DNA from: an uncultured Bryobacteraceae bacterium
GTDB lineage: Bacteria > Acidobacteriota > Terriglobia > Bryobacterales > Bryobacteraceae
Assembly (NCBI GenBank): GCA_937924525.1
Contig: CALDSU010000003.1
Location: forward strand, 124,001 to 188,000
Direction: 5' to 3'
DNA length: 64,000 nt
Part shown: in pieces, positions 15,328 through 23,239 of the stretch
Layout: each line of letters starts with the position of its first letter
Position numbering within the stretch: the stretch's first letter is position 1
Translations under genes and position numbers: made by a program
Notes under the pieces: model-generated
Databases searched by the model: none
Seen by the model: the letters and a program-made list of their open reading frames with translations, nothing else
Told to the model about the DNA's origin: nothing

Positions 15328-15933
15328 ATGAGCAAGGAAAACGAAGTCGATTTGGCGCGGCGGCTGATGCGCGGCGACGCGGCGGCCTTCGAGCCGTTCC
15401 TGGAACTGTTTCGCGGCAAGGTCTTTCAGTATGCCTTTCTGATGTGCGGCCAGCGCGAGGACGCCGAGGAAGTGGCGCAGGAGGCCCTGCTGAAAGTCTT
15501 TCAGAATTTCGACCAGCTTCGCGAGCCCGAACGCGTGCGCCCCTGGGTCCTGCGGATCGCGAGGAACGCGTGCTACATGAAGCGGCGCAAGAGCGTGTTC
15601 GCGCCGGAGGAGGAGATTTCGCTGGACGCGCTGCTGCCGGAGTTGCAGCAGAACGGCGGACAACGGCGGCTCGAAATCGCCGACTGGAGCGCCCTGCCGG
15701 ACTCGCAGGTCTTGCAGGGTGAACTGCGGGAGGCGCTCGACCGGGCGATCCGCGAACTGCCCGAGATCTACCGGTCGGTGATTTTGCTGCGGGATGTCGA
15801 GGAACTTTCCGGTGAGGAAGCCGCCGAGGTGCTCGACGTCAGTCTGGACGTGGTCAAGACGCGCCTTCACCGGGCGCGCCTGATGGTGAGAAAGAAGCTG
15901 GATGCGTACCTGCGCCGGGTACAGAAAGGGTAG
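15328..15933 (+). CDS. ECF-family RNA polymerase sigma factor
   Basis: 201 residues from the ATG at 15328; a TTG at 15307 is an alternative start. Region 2 is at about residues 5-75 (FLMCGQREDAEEVAQEALLKV is followed by RVRPWVLRIARNACY) and region 4 at about 130-195 (LPEIYRSVILLRDVEELSGE, then ALDVS-like helix-turn-helix and RLHRARLMVRKKL). Region 3 is absent, as in ECF sigmas. A TACAAT box at 15291-15296 may be its -10. A zinc-finger anti-sigma gene follows 7 nt later, so the pair should form one regulated unit. Its regulon is unknown. Confidence 0.92.
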   Translation: MSKENEVDLARRLMRGDAAAFEPFLELFRGKVFQYAFLMCGQREDAEEVAQEALLKVFQNFDQLREPERVRPWVLRIARNACYMKRRKSVFAPEEEISLDALLPELQQNGGQRRLEIADWSALPDSQVLQGELREALDRAIRELPEIYRSVILLRDVEELSGEEAAEVLDVSLDVVKTRLHRARLMVRKKLDAYLRRVQKG

Positions 15934-15940
15934 CGAGGCG

Positions 15941-16198
15941 ATGCCGGACTGCAAGGAAGTATTTGCGCTGCTGTCGCAGTACATCGACCACGAACTGCCG
16001 GAGGGGCTTTGCGAGGAGATGGAGCGCCACATCGCCGGCTGCGCCCCTTGCGTGGAATTTGTCGAGAGCCTGCGCCGCACCGTCGCGCTCTGTCACCAGT
16101 TTCGGGCGGAGGACCGGCCCGGCCCCTTGCCTGCGGACATCCAGCAGGAACTGCTCGCGGCGTACCGGCAGATGCTGGCGGCGCGGGGATCGTCGTAA
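15941..16198 (+). CDS. Zinc-finger (zf-HC2) anti-sigma factor
   Basis: 85 residues. The zinc site H-x3-C-x2-C is seen in ERHIAGCAPC, with the preceding CKEVFALLSQYIDHEL helix typical of the anti-sigma domain that clamps ECF sigma factors. There is no transmembrane helix after the domain, so this is a cytoplasmic, probably redox- or metal-responsive form. GCGAGGCG precedes the ATG at 15941. An in-frame start 39 nt upstream would overlap the sigma gene and is less likely. Confidence 0.88.
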   Translation: MPDCKEVFALLSQYIDHELPEGLCEEMERHIAGCAPCVEFVESLRRTVALCHQFRAEDRPGPLPADIQQELLAAYRQMLAARGSS

Positions 16199-16218
16199 AG
16201 TGGCCGGCCGGAGAGACG

Positions 16219-16674
16219 CTAATCCACGTAAGCGATGCATCCCATCTGCAACAACTGGCCGCGCCGGCGGAAACCGGTGACCCCCCAGTACGAGCGGGCC
16301 GGCCGTAGCTTGGGAAAAAACTTGTTGTATTCCTGATCCATCGGCTCCCAGTTGTTCTCGGGGTCGACCAGGGCGACGTCGACCTTCAAAACATGGTCCA
16401 GCGACGAACCGGCTTTCTCGAGGTTGGTCTTCATGATGGTGAGCGCGTCGCGGGTCTGCTCGCGGACGTCGCCAGGCTGGGGGCGGCGTTCCGGATACCA
16501 GCCGCCGATGCCGCTCAGAAACAACAGGTGGCCCGAGCGAATCGGCCCTCCGGCCGAAGCTTTCTTGGGGTTCCAGTCTCCGGATTGAGCGGAAGCGGCT
16601 GACGCGCCGCCTAAAAGAGCCAGTCCGGCGGCTTCCATCGCGCGCCGCCGGTTGGGATTGGTCGGGTTGGACAT
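16219..16674 (-). CDS. RidA/YjgF-family protein with a Tat export signal
   Basis: 151 residues. Residues 1-30 hold a twin-arginine-type signal (NRRRAMEAAGLALLG ending in ASAQS). The rest is a RidA fold: FLSGIGGWYP, QTRDALTIMKTNLEKAGSSL, VLKVDVALVDP and PARSYWGV with the conserved arginine of the ligand pocket. Cytosolic RidA hydrolyses reactive enamine/imine intermediates. An exported version is unlikely to do that job for PLP enzymes, and its substrate is unknown. It ends 20 nt from the convergent anti-sigma gene. Confidence 0.85.
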   Translation of the reverse strand: MSNPTNPNRRRAMEAAGLALLGGASAASAQSGDWNPKKASAGGPIRSGHLLFLSGIGGWYPERRPQPGDVREQTRDALTIMKTNLEKAGSSLDHVLKVDVALVDPENNWEPMDQEYNKFFPKLRPARSYWGVTGFRRRGQLLQMGCIAYVD

Positions 16675-16705
16675 CGCGCCGATTGTATCGCAGCGCGCCG
16701 CCCGC

Positions 16706-18148
16706 TTAGTACTTGGGCACCGACGGGTCGACCTGATCGCTCCAGGCGAGAATGCCGCCTTTCATGTTGCGCACTTTCCGGAAGCCGGCCTGCCGCAGGA
16801 AATCCGCCGCCTTGGCGCTGCGCATCCCGCTCTTGCAGTGCAGAACGAACTCGTCGGCGCTGTTGAGTTCGTGAACGCGGCGCGGCAACTCGCCCAGAGG
16901 GATCAGCCGCGCCGCCGGAATGTGGCAGATCTGGTGCTCGTGCGGCTCACGGACGTCGATCAGGACGAAACGGTCGCCGCGATCCAGGCGGGCCTTCACC
17001 TCGCGCGGATCGATGTCGCCGTCCTGCGGCGCGGCTTCCGCCGCCGGCTGCGCGGGCACGCCGCAGAACTGATGGTAGTCAATCAACTGCGTGATGGTGC
17101 GGTGGTCGCCGCACACCGGGCACTCCGGATTCCGGCGCAGCTTCAGTTCGCGGAACCGCATCGCCAGCGCATCGTAGAGAAGCAGGCGGCCCACCAGGGG
17201 TTCGCCCTGGCCGAGGATCAGTTTCACCGCCTCGGTGGCCTGAATCAGGCCGATCACGCCCGGCAGAATCCCCAGCACCCCTCCCTCCGCGCAGGAGGGC
17301 ACCAGCCCCGGCGGAGGAGGCTCCGGGTAGAGGCAGCGGTAGCAGGGGCCGCCTTCATAAGCGAACACCGTCGCTTGTCCCTCAAACCGGAAGATGGACC
17401 CATACACGTTCGGCTTCCCCAGCAGGACGCAGGCGTCGTTTACCAGGTAGCGGGTGGGGAAGTTGTCCGTCCCGTCCACCACCATGTCGTAGTCTTTAAT
17501 GATGTCCAGCGCGTTGTCGCTTGCCAGCGCCACCTCGTGTTTCACGATCTCGACGTAGGGGTTGATATCCTGCATGCGGTCGGCGGCCGAATCGAGCTTC
17601 TTGCGGCCGACGTCCTTGGTGCCGTGGATCACCTGGCGCTGGAGGTTGGTGAAATCCACCACGTCGAAGTCGACCAGGCCGATCTTGCCGATGCCGGCCG
17701 CCGCCAGGTACAGGCCCAGCGGCGCGCCCAGCCCGCCGGTGCCGACCAGCAGCACTTTCGCCTGCTTCAGCTTCAGTTGCCCCTCCATGCCGACCTCCGG
17801 CATGATCAGGTGGCGGGAATAGCGCAGCACCTCTTCCTTGGAGAGCGTGACCGGCGGGGCGGAGGTCTCCGCCGCGGCCCCGCCGGCGATGCTGGGCACG
17901 ATCGAAATCACGTCGTCTGCGTGCACCGGCGTCGCGTCCTTGCCGAGGTAGCGGATATCTTCGTCGTTGACGTACACATTCACGAAACTCCGCAACTTGC
18001 CTTCCTCGGTGTAGAGGTGCCGCCGCAAATCGCCGTACTGCGTGGTGAGCGCCCCGAGGGCTTCGCCCACGGTCGCGCCGGCGACTTCCACGGCGTTTTG
18101 CTGGCCGGTGAACTGGCGCAGCGGGGTAGGAATCAAAATCTTGGGCAT
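16706..18148 (-). CDS. Fusion of CysO-like sulfur carrier, ThiF/MoeB-type E1 adenylyltransferase and rhodanese
   Basis: 480 residues in three parts. Residues 1-90 are a ubiquitin-fold sulfur carrier closest to mycobacterial CysO: FVNVYVNDEDIRYL and a terminal SIVPSIAGG. Residues about 100-345 are an E1-like enzyme with the nucleotide loop GTGGLG (136-141), TDNFPTRYLVND, the conserved Cys of PSCAEGGVLG and two CxxC zinc pairs (CYRC, CPVC). Residues about 375-480 are a rhodanese domain with active Cys in HCKSGMRS. In Mycobacterium these are separate proteins, CysO and MoeZ: MoeZ adenylates the CysO Gly-Gly end and loads sulfur on it. Here Gly89-Gly90 is internal and followed by about 10 linker residues, so cleavage or another route would be needed to make the thiocarboxylate. 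It is the last gene after cysM and the JAMM gene. Confidence 0.92.
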   Translation of the reverse strand: MPKILIPTPLRQFTGQQNAVEVAGATVGEALGALTTQYGDLRRHLYTEEGKLRSFVNVYVNDEDIRYLGKDATPVHADDVISIVPSIAGGAAAETSAPPVTLSKEEVLRYSRHLIMPEVGMEGQLKLKQAKVLLVGTGGLGAPLGLYLAAAGIGKIGLVDFDVVDFTNLQRQVIHGTKDVGRKKLDSAADRMQDINPYVEIVKHEVALASDNALDIIKDYDMVVDGTDNFPTRYLVNDACVLLGKPNVYGSIFRFEGQATVFAYEGGPCYRCLYPEPPPPGLVPSCAEGGVLGILPGVIGLIQATEAVKLILGQGEPLVGRLLLYDALAMRFRELKLRRNPECPVCGDHRTITQLIDYHQFCGVPAQPAAEAAPQDGDIDPREVKARLDRGDRFVLIDVREPHEHQICHIPAARLIPLGELPRRVHELNSADEFVLHCKSGMRSAKAADFLRQAGFRKVRNMKGGILAWSDQVDPSVPKY

Positions 18149-18155
18149 ATCCGTT

Positions 18156-18572
18156 TCAATAACTCAGTTCTTCGCGGTCCGCCGCGGTCTGGTCGAAATT
18201 GGGCAGGAAACTGCTCGCGTGGTCGAACTGGCCCTGCTTGACCGACAGCACCACAAACGAGTACCAGGGGCACGAGTGTTGCAGATCCGTCTCGGAGAAG
18301 TAGGCGTCGCAGTCGGGATGGGAGTGGTAGATGCCGATCAGGTCGAGACCGCGGGCGCTGGCCTCGCGATCCGCCCGCAGCAGATCCTCGGGGCGCACTT
18401 CGTAGCGCGACGCCTGCGGCCCGGGAGAGACGTTCTCCAGCTCCAGGGCGGCGGTGACCGTTTTGCCTTCTCCATGGCGCACGCCAAACATGGCGCCGCA
18501 GCACTCGTTCGGGTAAGTGGCCCGGGCATGCGCAATCATGCGCGCCCAGGGTTCCGGTTCAATGCGAATCAT
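18156..18572 (-). CDS. JAMM/Mov34 metallopeptidase, Mec-like
   Basis: 138 residues. The JAMM zinc site is complete: Glu in YPNECCGAMFG and the HSHPDCDAYFSETD motif (H-x-H-x7-S-x2-D). In the mycobacterial CysO pathway the homologous Mec+ hydrolyses the CysO-cysteine adduct to free cysteine. Here it could do that and also cut after Gly90 of the neighbouring fusion protein (inference). Its start overlaps the cysM end by 14 nt and its stop is 7 nt before the fusion gene, so the three genes are one operon. Confidence 0.9.
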   Translation of the reverse strand: MIRIEPEPWARMIAHARATYPNECCGAMFGVRHGEGKTVTAALELENVSPGPQASRYEVRPEDLLRADREASARGLDLIGIYHSHPDCDAYFSETDLQHSCPWYSFVVLSVKQGQFDHASSFLPNFDQTAADREELSY

Positions 18573-19509
18573 GCTCTTCCCAGAAGTGCTCGCTCAGGTA
18601 TTTCTCCGCGCCATCGCACAACACCGTAACGATGACGCCCTCCTCGCCGCGCCCGGCCAGGCGGCGGGCGATCCGCGTGGCGGCCTCGACGTTCGCTCCC
18701 GCCGAGATGCCCACCAACACGCCCTCCTCGCGCGCCAGCCGCCGCACCATCCGGTAGGCGGATTCAGTGTCGATCCAGAGATTCTCGTCCGCCAGCGTCT
18801 CATCGTAGATCGCGGGCACCAGCGCGGTGGGCATGTGTTTCATGCCTTCCAGGCCATGAAACGGCGAGTCCGGCTGGACCGAGTAGCAGCGCACGCCCGG
18901 CAGTTGCTCGCGCAACCGCCGCGTCGTCCCCACAAACGTTCCGCTGGTCCCCAACCCGGCGGCGAAATCCGTAATCCGGCCTCTGGTCTGTTCGATGATT
19001 TCCAACGCCGTCGTCTGATAGTGCGCCTGCCAGTTCGCGGGATTGCTGTACTGGTCCGGATAAAAATAACGCTGGGGATCCTCGCGGTAGATACGCTGGC
19101 ACTCGCGAATCGCGCCGTCGGAACCTTCGGCGGGATCGGTCAGCACCACCTCCGCGCCATAGGCGCGCAGGATGCGCTTGCGCTCCGGAGAAGCGTTGGC
19201 CGGCAGACAAAGCTTCACCCGATAGCCCAGCGCCGCTCCGATCATGGCGTAAGCGATGCCGGTGTTGCCGCTGGTGGCGTCCAGGATCACCTTGCCCGGA
19301 TACAGCAGACCGGCCCGCTCCCCTTCCCGGAGCATATTGAGCGCCGGCCGGTCTTTCACCGACCCCCCCGGGTTGAAGTATTCCGCCTTCCCGTAGATGG
19401 CTACGCCCGGGAACTCCGCGTCAATCTTCCCCAGGCGAAACAGCGGAGTGCCGCCAACCTTCGAGAGAATCGACTCGGCGGGAGACGGACTGGTCGCCGT
19501 GGCTAGCAT
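18559..19509 (-). CDS. cysM: Cysteine synthase of the CysM type
   Basis: PLP enzyme that makes cysteine (or a cysteine adduct on the sulfur carrier) from an activated serine. 316 residues. The Schiff-base lysine is in NPGGSVKDRPAL, the substrate loop is DATSGNTGIAYA, and the phosphate-binding glycine loop is GLGTSGTFVG. Context with a CysO-like carrier and a JAMM peptidase argues for the protein-thiocarboxylate route, which in Mycobacterium uses O-phosphoserine rather than O-acetylserine. This specificity is inferred from context only. First gene of the operon, behind a strong sigma-70 promoter. Confidence 0.9.
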   Translation of the reverse strand: MLATATSPSPAESILSKVGGTPLFRLGKIDAEFPGVAIYGKAEYFNPGGSVKDRPALNMLREGERAGLLYPGKVILDATSGNTGIAYAMIGAALGYRVKLCLPANASPERKRILRAYGAEVVLTDPAEGSDGAIRECQRIYREDPQRYFYPDQYSNPANWQAHYQTTALEIIEQTRGRITDFAAGLGTSGTFVGTTRRLREQLPGVRCYSVQPDSPFHGLEGMKHMPTALVPAIYDETLADENLWIDTESAYRMVRRLAREEGVLVGISAGANVEAATRIARRLAGRGEEGVIVTVLCDGAEKYLSEHFWEEHDSH

Positions 19510-19538
19510 CTCTTTGAAAACTGGCGAGTTACCCCGCT

Positions 19539-19566
19539 ATTGTAGCATCCCCTCATACTCTGTCAA
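19539..19566 (-). promoter_or_regulatory. Near-consensus sigma-70 promoter of the cysM operon
   Basis: On the minus strand TTGACA (19566-19561), a 16-bp spacer and TACAAT (19544-19539) precede the cysM ATG at 19509. The expected start of transcription is about 19532, giving a leader of about 20-25 nt. There is no room for a long riboswitch. This is the best promoter match I found in the window. Confidence 0.75.
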
Positions 19567-19644
19567 CATTCGGGACTTTGCGGAAACCAGATTGCGCTGC
19601 TATAGATTGATGAAGAAACCCCTGAAAAGGTCTCGGGACTTGTG

Positions 19645-19917
19645 ATGAGCGCTCCGACTCCGGCCGATCCCCGGTCTTCCCGGGAAGACGCGGTAGTCCC
19701 CACCATCGCATGTCCGCAGTGTGGCGAACACAAGAGCCGGCCGTCCCTGAAAACCGGAATTGTGGAGCACGCGGGCGCCTGGTTTGGGCTGCGTGTGTAT
19801 CGCTGCCGGGGTTGTCGGCACCGGTTCTACCGCTGGGGACCTCCGCCAGCGGAAGTGGAGATTGTCGGGGCAGACGAAGCCGAACCGCCGGAAGACGGAG
19901 GCGCCGGGCGGCGATAG
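19645..19917 (+). CDS. Small zinc-ribbon hypothetical protein
   Basis: 90 residues from ATG 19645; a GTG directly before it is an alternative. Two knuckles, CPQCGEH and CRGC, spaced by about 35 residues, form a zinc ribbon; the tail is acidic and Pro-rich. Such small ribbons occur in many Acidobacteria as uncharacterised proteins. It is divergent from cysM and the first plus-strand gene before the pseudo-patatin group, 118 nt upstream of the next gene, so membership in that transcript is possible but not shown. Confidence 0.65.
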   Translation: MSAPTPADPRSSREDAVVPTIACPQCGEHKSRPSLKTGIVEHAGAWFGLRVYRCRGCRHRFYRWGPPPAEVEIVGADEAEPPEDGGAGRR

Positions 19918-20035
19918 GAAGGTCGCTGCCGCAAGGCGGCGGAAGCATGGGCTCCCCGCGTTTGCCAGTGTTTTGGCTTGACGCAATGGGTCTCGGGGAG
20001 AAAGAATAGCGGAGTCGTTTCTTTCCCGAGAACTC

Positions 20036-21013
20036 ATGGCCGAAACGCAACTTACGGCACAGGACCAGTTTCTGATCGACCGCACGGAAGAAGCCGTTCG
20101 CGACGGATTACAACTGGAACGCTGGTTTCGCGAGCGCGATCAGGCGGGTGCGCTCCCGCTGTTCCCCCTCGACCTGAAGCGGCGTTTCGCCCTGCCGAAC
20201 GTGGCGGAAGGCTTTTTCGATGAGCTGCCGATCAACGGCGTACCTCACTCCGTGATGGGGTGCGTGCAGACAATCGACTTCGCGCCGGCGCCTGCCGGCG
20301 ACGTCGCCGCGCGGCTCCGGGAGTTCGTCTACGCCGAGTTCTTGCCGCGCGCCCACTGGACCTATCCGGACGGCCACCGCGGGGGCTTCGACCTGGTGCA
20401 GTCGCTCTACCGGACCACGGGCGGAGAATACGGGAAGTTTCCGGAGTCCGAGGCGGTGGGCTGCGTTGATTGGCGCGCGCTGGGCGTCCGCTACGACTGG
20501 GTGCTGGTGACCGTCCGCATTCATGATTTCGTGATGCATTTTGGCCCCTTCGTCCAGCGTTTCCCTGAAGCGGCCGCCGTGGCGCCGAATCCCCACTTCG
20601 TGCATGAAGAAGAGCGCCTGCCCGCAGACTGCGTGTTTGGCGTCACCGTGGGCTATCCGTTCATCAAGTTCGCCCCCATCCCGAACAATTTCGGGTTCGG
20701 CCCGGGCAAATTCGATATCGCGATCAAGACTTACAGTTTCTTTCTGACGCGCGCCGGTCGGATCCGGGCGCGCATGTACTTCGCCGCCGCGCCGCGGTGC
20801 CAGAAGGTATTCGACTTCGGCAAGTCGACGCCGGACCCGGTGTACGGCGGCGCGGCGCTGCTCCGCCGTTTGACCTTTGGGCTCTTCAATGACCGCCCGT
20901 TGCACGACGCGCTGGACGCATTCATGCTGGGGCAGCATTGCCGTGTGCACCAGGCGCTGATGGACGGCACGCGGAAGGTTTGGGATGACTGGATTGCGGG
21001 AGGTGGGTCCTGA
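20036..21013 (+). CDS. Uncharacterised protein, 325 residues
   Basis: I do not recognise the family. The protein is soluble in appearance, with no signal peptide and no clear membrane segment. It is rich in aromatic residues and has motifs such as TIDFAPAPAGD, VRIHDFVMHFGPF and IPNNFGFGPGKFDIAIKTYSFF. Its stop overlaps the preferred start of the pseudo-patatin gene (CTGA), so the two should be translationally coupled. Because it travels with a patatin-fold protein and a DUF1702-like protein, a lipid- or polyketide-related role could be imagined, but nothing in the sequence proves it. Confidence 0.75.
   Translation: MAETQLTAQDQFLIDRTEEAVRDGLQLERWFRERDQAGALPLFPLDLKRRFALPNVAEGFFDELPINGVPHSVMGCVQTIDFAPAPAGDVAARLREFVYAEFLPRAHWTYPDGHRGGFDLVQSLYRTTGGEYGKFPESEAVGCVDWRALGVRYDWVLVTVRIHDFVMHFGPFVQRFPEAAAVAPNPHFVHEEERLPADCVFGVTVGYPFIKFAPIPNNFGFGPGKFDIAIKTYSFFLTRAGRIRARMYFAAAPRCQKVFDFGKSTPDPVYGGAALLRRLTFGLFNDRPLHDALDAFMLGQHCRVHQALMDGTRKVWDDWIAGGGS
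20998..21004 (+). promoter_or_regulatory. Ribosome-binding site that favours a CTG start at 21010
   Basis: GGGAGGT lies 5 nt before CTG (21010-21012), which overlaps the TGA of the preceding gene. The later GTG at 21028 has no such site and would remove most of the first beta strand of the patatin fold. This supports initiation at the rare codon CTG. Confidence 0.55.
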
Positions 21014-22137
21014 GTCAACGAGTAGGTGTGGTGCTGTCGGGTGGAGGCGCCCGGGCGGCGTATGAAGTCGGCGTCCTGAAGTCCATTTTCGAGGGGACCT
21101 GCCCGGCGGCCAAGGAGTTGCCGCTGCCCGAGGTGTTCTGCGGCAGCGGCGCCGGGGCGTTCAACGCCGCGGTCATTTGCAGCCGCCTGCCCGGACAATT
21201 CCCTTCCCCGATCGGTTACTTGCAGTCGCTCTGGGCGGACGAGATCCCGCAGGAGGGCCGGATGCGGCACAACCGCGTCTACCGCCGCCGCCTCGACTGG
21301 CTGCAATTCTTCGATCTGCCGTTTATGTGGCGGCGGCCGTTGAAATCGTGGATCCAGTTCTTCGGCGACGCGGCGCTGGTGCTGCCCGAACTGGCGCGGC
21401 GGACGGGCCGCGCCCTGAGCGGTGGAGGCATGGCCTCCTGGCTGGATCTTTCCATCTGGCACGACATCTCGCCGATGCGCCGGCTGATCACGGAAAGCGT
21501 GAACCTGGGGGTGATCCGCGACGGCGAAACCGACACACGGCAAAAACGCATCCTGCGCGTCGTCGCCACCGAACGCGGTTCCGGCCAGCCGAAAATCTTC
21601 ACCAACGCCGAGTTCACCGAGGAGGTGGGGTACCTCGCCATCCTGGCGTCCTGCGCCCTGCCGGTGATCTTTCCCGCCGTCACGATTCAGGGCAAGGAGT
21701 ACATCTATGGCGGCCTGGTGATGCAGACGCCGCTGCAACCGGCGATCGACGCGGGCTGCGACGTGATCTACGTCATTCACAACGAGCCGAAGTTCGATCC
21801 CCGGGGAGATGAACCGGCCAGCGCGCTGGATGCGATCAACCGTTCCATCACGGTGGCGCTGGCCTCCGCCATGGAACGCGATCTGGATGCCCGCCGGCGG
21901 ATCAACGCGCTGGCCGAAGGGTTCGAGCGCATCCGGCAAACCACCGGAGTCGATCCCCGCGCATACCTGCCCGATCCCGGCCAGTACCGCCGCGTGGTGG
22001 TGCACCAGTTCCGTCCCAAACGCGTGCTGGGCGGCCGGGGCAGCTTCCTGAACTTTTCGCGGGAGAACATCGAGGCCGCCATCGCCGAGGGCGAGCGCGA
22101 CGCCGCCAACTATGACCTGTCGGAGTCGATCCTATGA
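21010..22137 (+). CDS. Patatin-fold protein lacking the catalytic Ser and Asp (pseudoenzyme)
   Basis: 375 residues if started at CTG 21010. The patatin fold is clear: oxyanion loop VVLSGGGARAAYEVGVL at residues 7-23, nucleophile elbow at 45-49, and the dyad strand near 230-245 (GGLVMQTPLQPAI). However, the elbow reads G-S-G-A-G where patatins have G-x-S-x-G, so residue 47 is Gly rather than Ser. The DGG/DGA motif reads Y-G-G (Tyr233), so the catalytic Asp is also gone. Lipase activity by the usual dyad is not expected. Ser46 is one place off and could only act in a different geometry. It overlaps the next gene by ATGA. A lipid-binding or scaffold role is inference. Confidence 0.85.
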   Translation: MSQRVGVVLSGGGARAAYEVGVLKSIFEGTCPAAKELPLPEVFCGSGAGAFNAAVICSRLPGQFPSPIGYLQSLWADEIPQEGRMRHNRVYRRRLDWLQFFDLPFMWRRPLKSWIQFFGDAALVLPELARRTGRALSGGGMASWLDLSIWHDISPMRRLITESVNLGVIRDGETDTRQKRILRVVATERGSGQPKIFTNAEFTEEVGYLAILASCALPVIFPAVTIQGKEYIYGGLVMQTPLQPAIDAGCDVIYVIHNEPKFDPRGDEPASALDAINRSITVALASAMERDLDARRRINALAEGFERIRQTTGVDPRAYLPDPGQYRRVVVHQFRPKRVLGGRGSFLNFSRENIEAAIAEGERDAANYDLSESIL

Positions 22138-23237
22138 GAAACCGCACGGTTCTAAAACTGTTCGGCTTCATCGCGCCGATCCTCACCTACCTGTTCGCGC
22201 TGCTTTGGCCAGGACGCAAGGCGCGCGTGGCCGCCGTCGAGTGCCGGAATAAGTGCAAGATCATGGCGCTGGTGCAGAACCTGGAAAGCTACATGGACCC
22301 GGAGGGGAAGACGCCGCTCGAAAGCATTGTGGAGCGGTGTTACAAACTGGGCTCGTTCCCGGCCCTCTGGGCGATCGAAGGCGTGGGTAAAGATCTGGCC
22401 GAATGGCACATGGCGCGCAACGAGAATCCCACGCGCCTGCTGATCGACGCCCAACTGGACCCCAAATGGGACGGCGCCTGGCTGATGCTCCACGCCGGCA
22501 TCGGCATCGGCTTTGCCAAATACTACATGGACCGCCTGCCGCGAAACTGTACCGAAAAGGACATCCAGCACGTGGTGCGCCGCACGGTCGACCTGTGCCG
22601 CGCCAACTCGCGCGAAGGCTACTACGGGGCCGCCATCGAATCGCTCGGCCTGGTGACGCGCTTTATGCAGAACGCGGCGTTCTGCCGGCACGTGCACCAC
22701 GCGCTGCTGGAGTACGCGCCCGATTCGGTGGGCTTCTACTGGCGCGGCGTGGGCCGCAGCGTGTACTTCCACCCGATTAACTTCATCCCCGGTCTGGTGC
22801 GGCCCTGTCGCGCCATCCACATGTGCGAAGTGGAAGCGCCGACCCCGGAACTGAAGGAAACCATGCTATCCGGCGTCGCTTGGCCTCTGACCATCGTCAA
22901 CATGACCCATCCGGAGGTGATGGAGTGGACGCTGGAAAACCATGACGACTATTTCTCCGGCAGTCCCGGCTTCTTTAACGGGGTTGTCTCGACGGTCGTG
23001 ATGCGTTACGACACCACGCCCGACGATCCGCTGATCGGGAAGTTCATGAACCACCGGCCGGATCCGAAAAACCGCACGCTGAGCGGCCTGTGGAACTCCA
23101 AGATCAAAGGTTCCCTGGAAACCGCGCTCCAAACGATTTATCCGATTCTGAAGAAGCACAACCAGCTCGACCAGGTATTCCGCTACCAGTCGCTGCCGGC
23201 GCTCGCGGCGCGTCTGGAGCAGCAGACAGGCGGGTAG
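22134..23237 (+). CDS. Uncharacterised protein, possibly DUF1702-like
   Basis: 367 residues, beginning with one hydrophobic segment (about 8-25). Several stretches resemble my recollection of DUF1702 proteins, which occur in enediyne clusters and elsewhere: WAIEGVGKDLAEWH, LMLHAGIGIGFAKY, FYWRGVGRSVYF and LSGVAWPLTIVNM. This is a tentative match by pattern. Function is unknown. It starts inside the stop of the pseudo-patatin gene (ATGA overlap) and is followed 2 nt later by a small possible gene. Confidence 0.7.
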   Translation: MRNRTVLKLFGFIAPILTYLFALLWPGRKARVAAVECRNKCKIMALVQNLESYMDPEGKTPLESIVERCYKLGSFPALWAIEGVGKDLAEWHMARNENPTRLLIDAQLDPKWDGAWLMLHAGIGIGFAKYYMDRLPRNCTEKDIQHVVRRTVDLCRANSREGYYGAAIESLGLVTRFMQNAAFCRHVHHALLEYAPDSVGFYWRGVGRSVYFHPINFIPGLVRPCRAIHMCEVEAPTPELKETMLSGVAWPLTIVNMTHPEVMEWTLENHDDYFSGSPGFFNGVVSTVVMRYDTTPDDPLIGKFMNHRPDPKNRTLSGLWNSKIKGSLETALQTIYPILKKHNQLDQVFRYQSLPALAARLEQQTGG

Positions 23238-23239
23238 CG

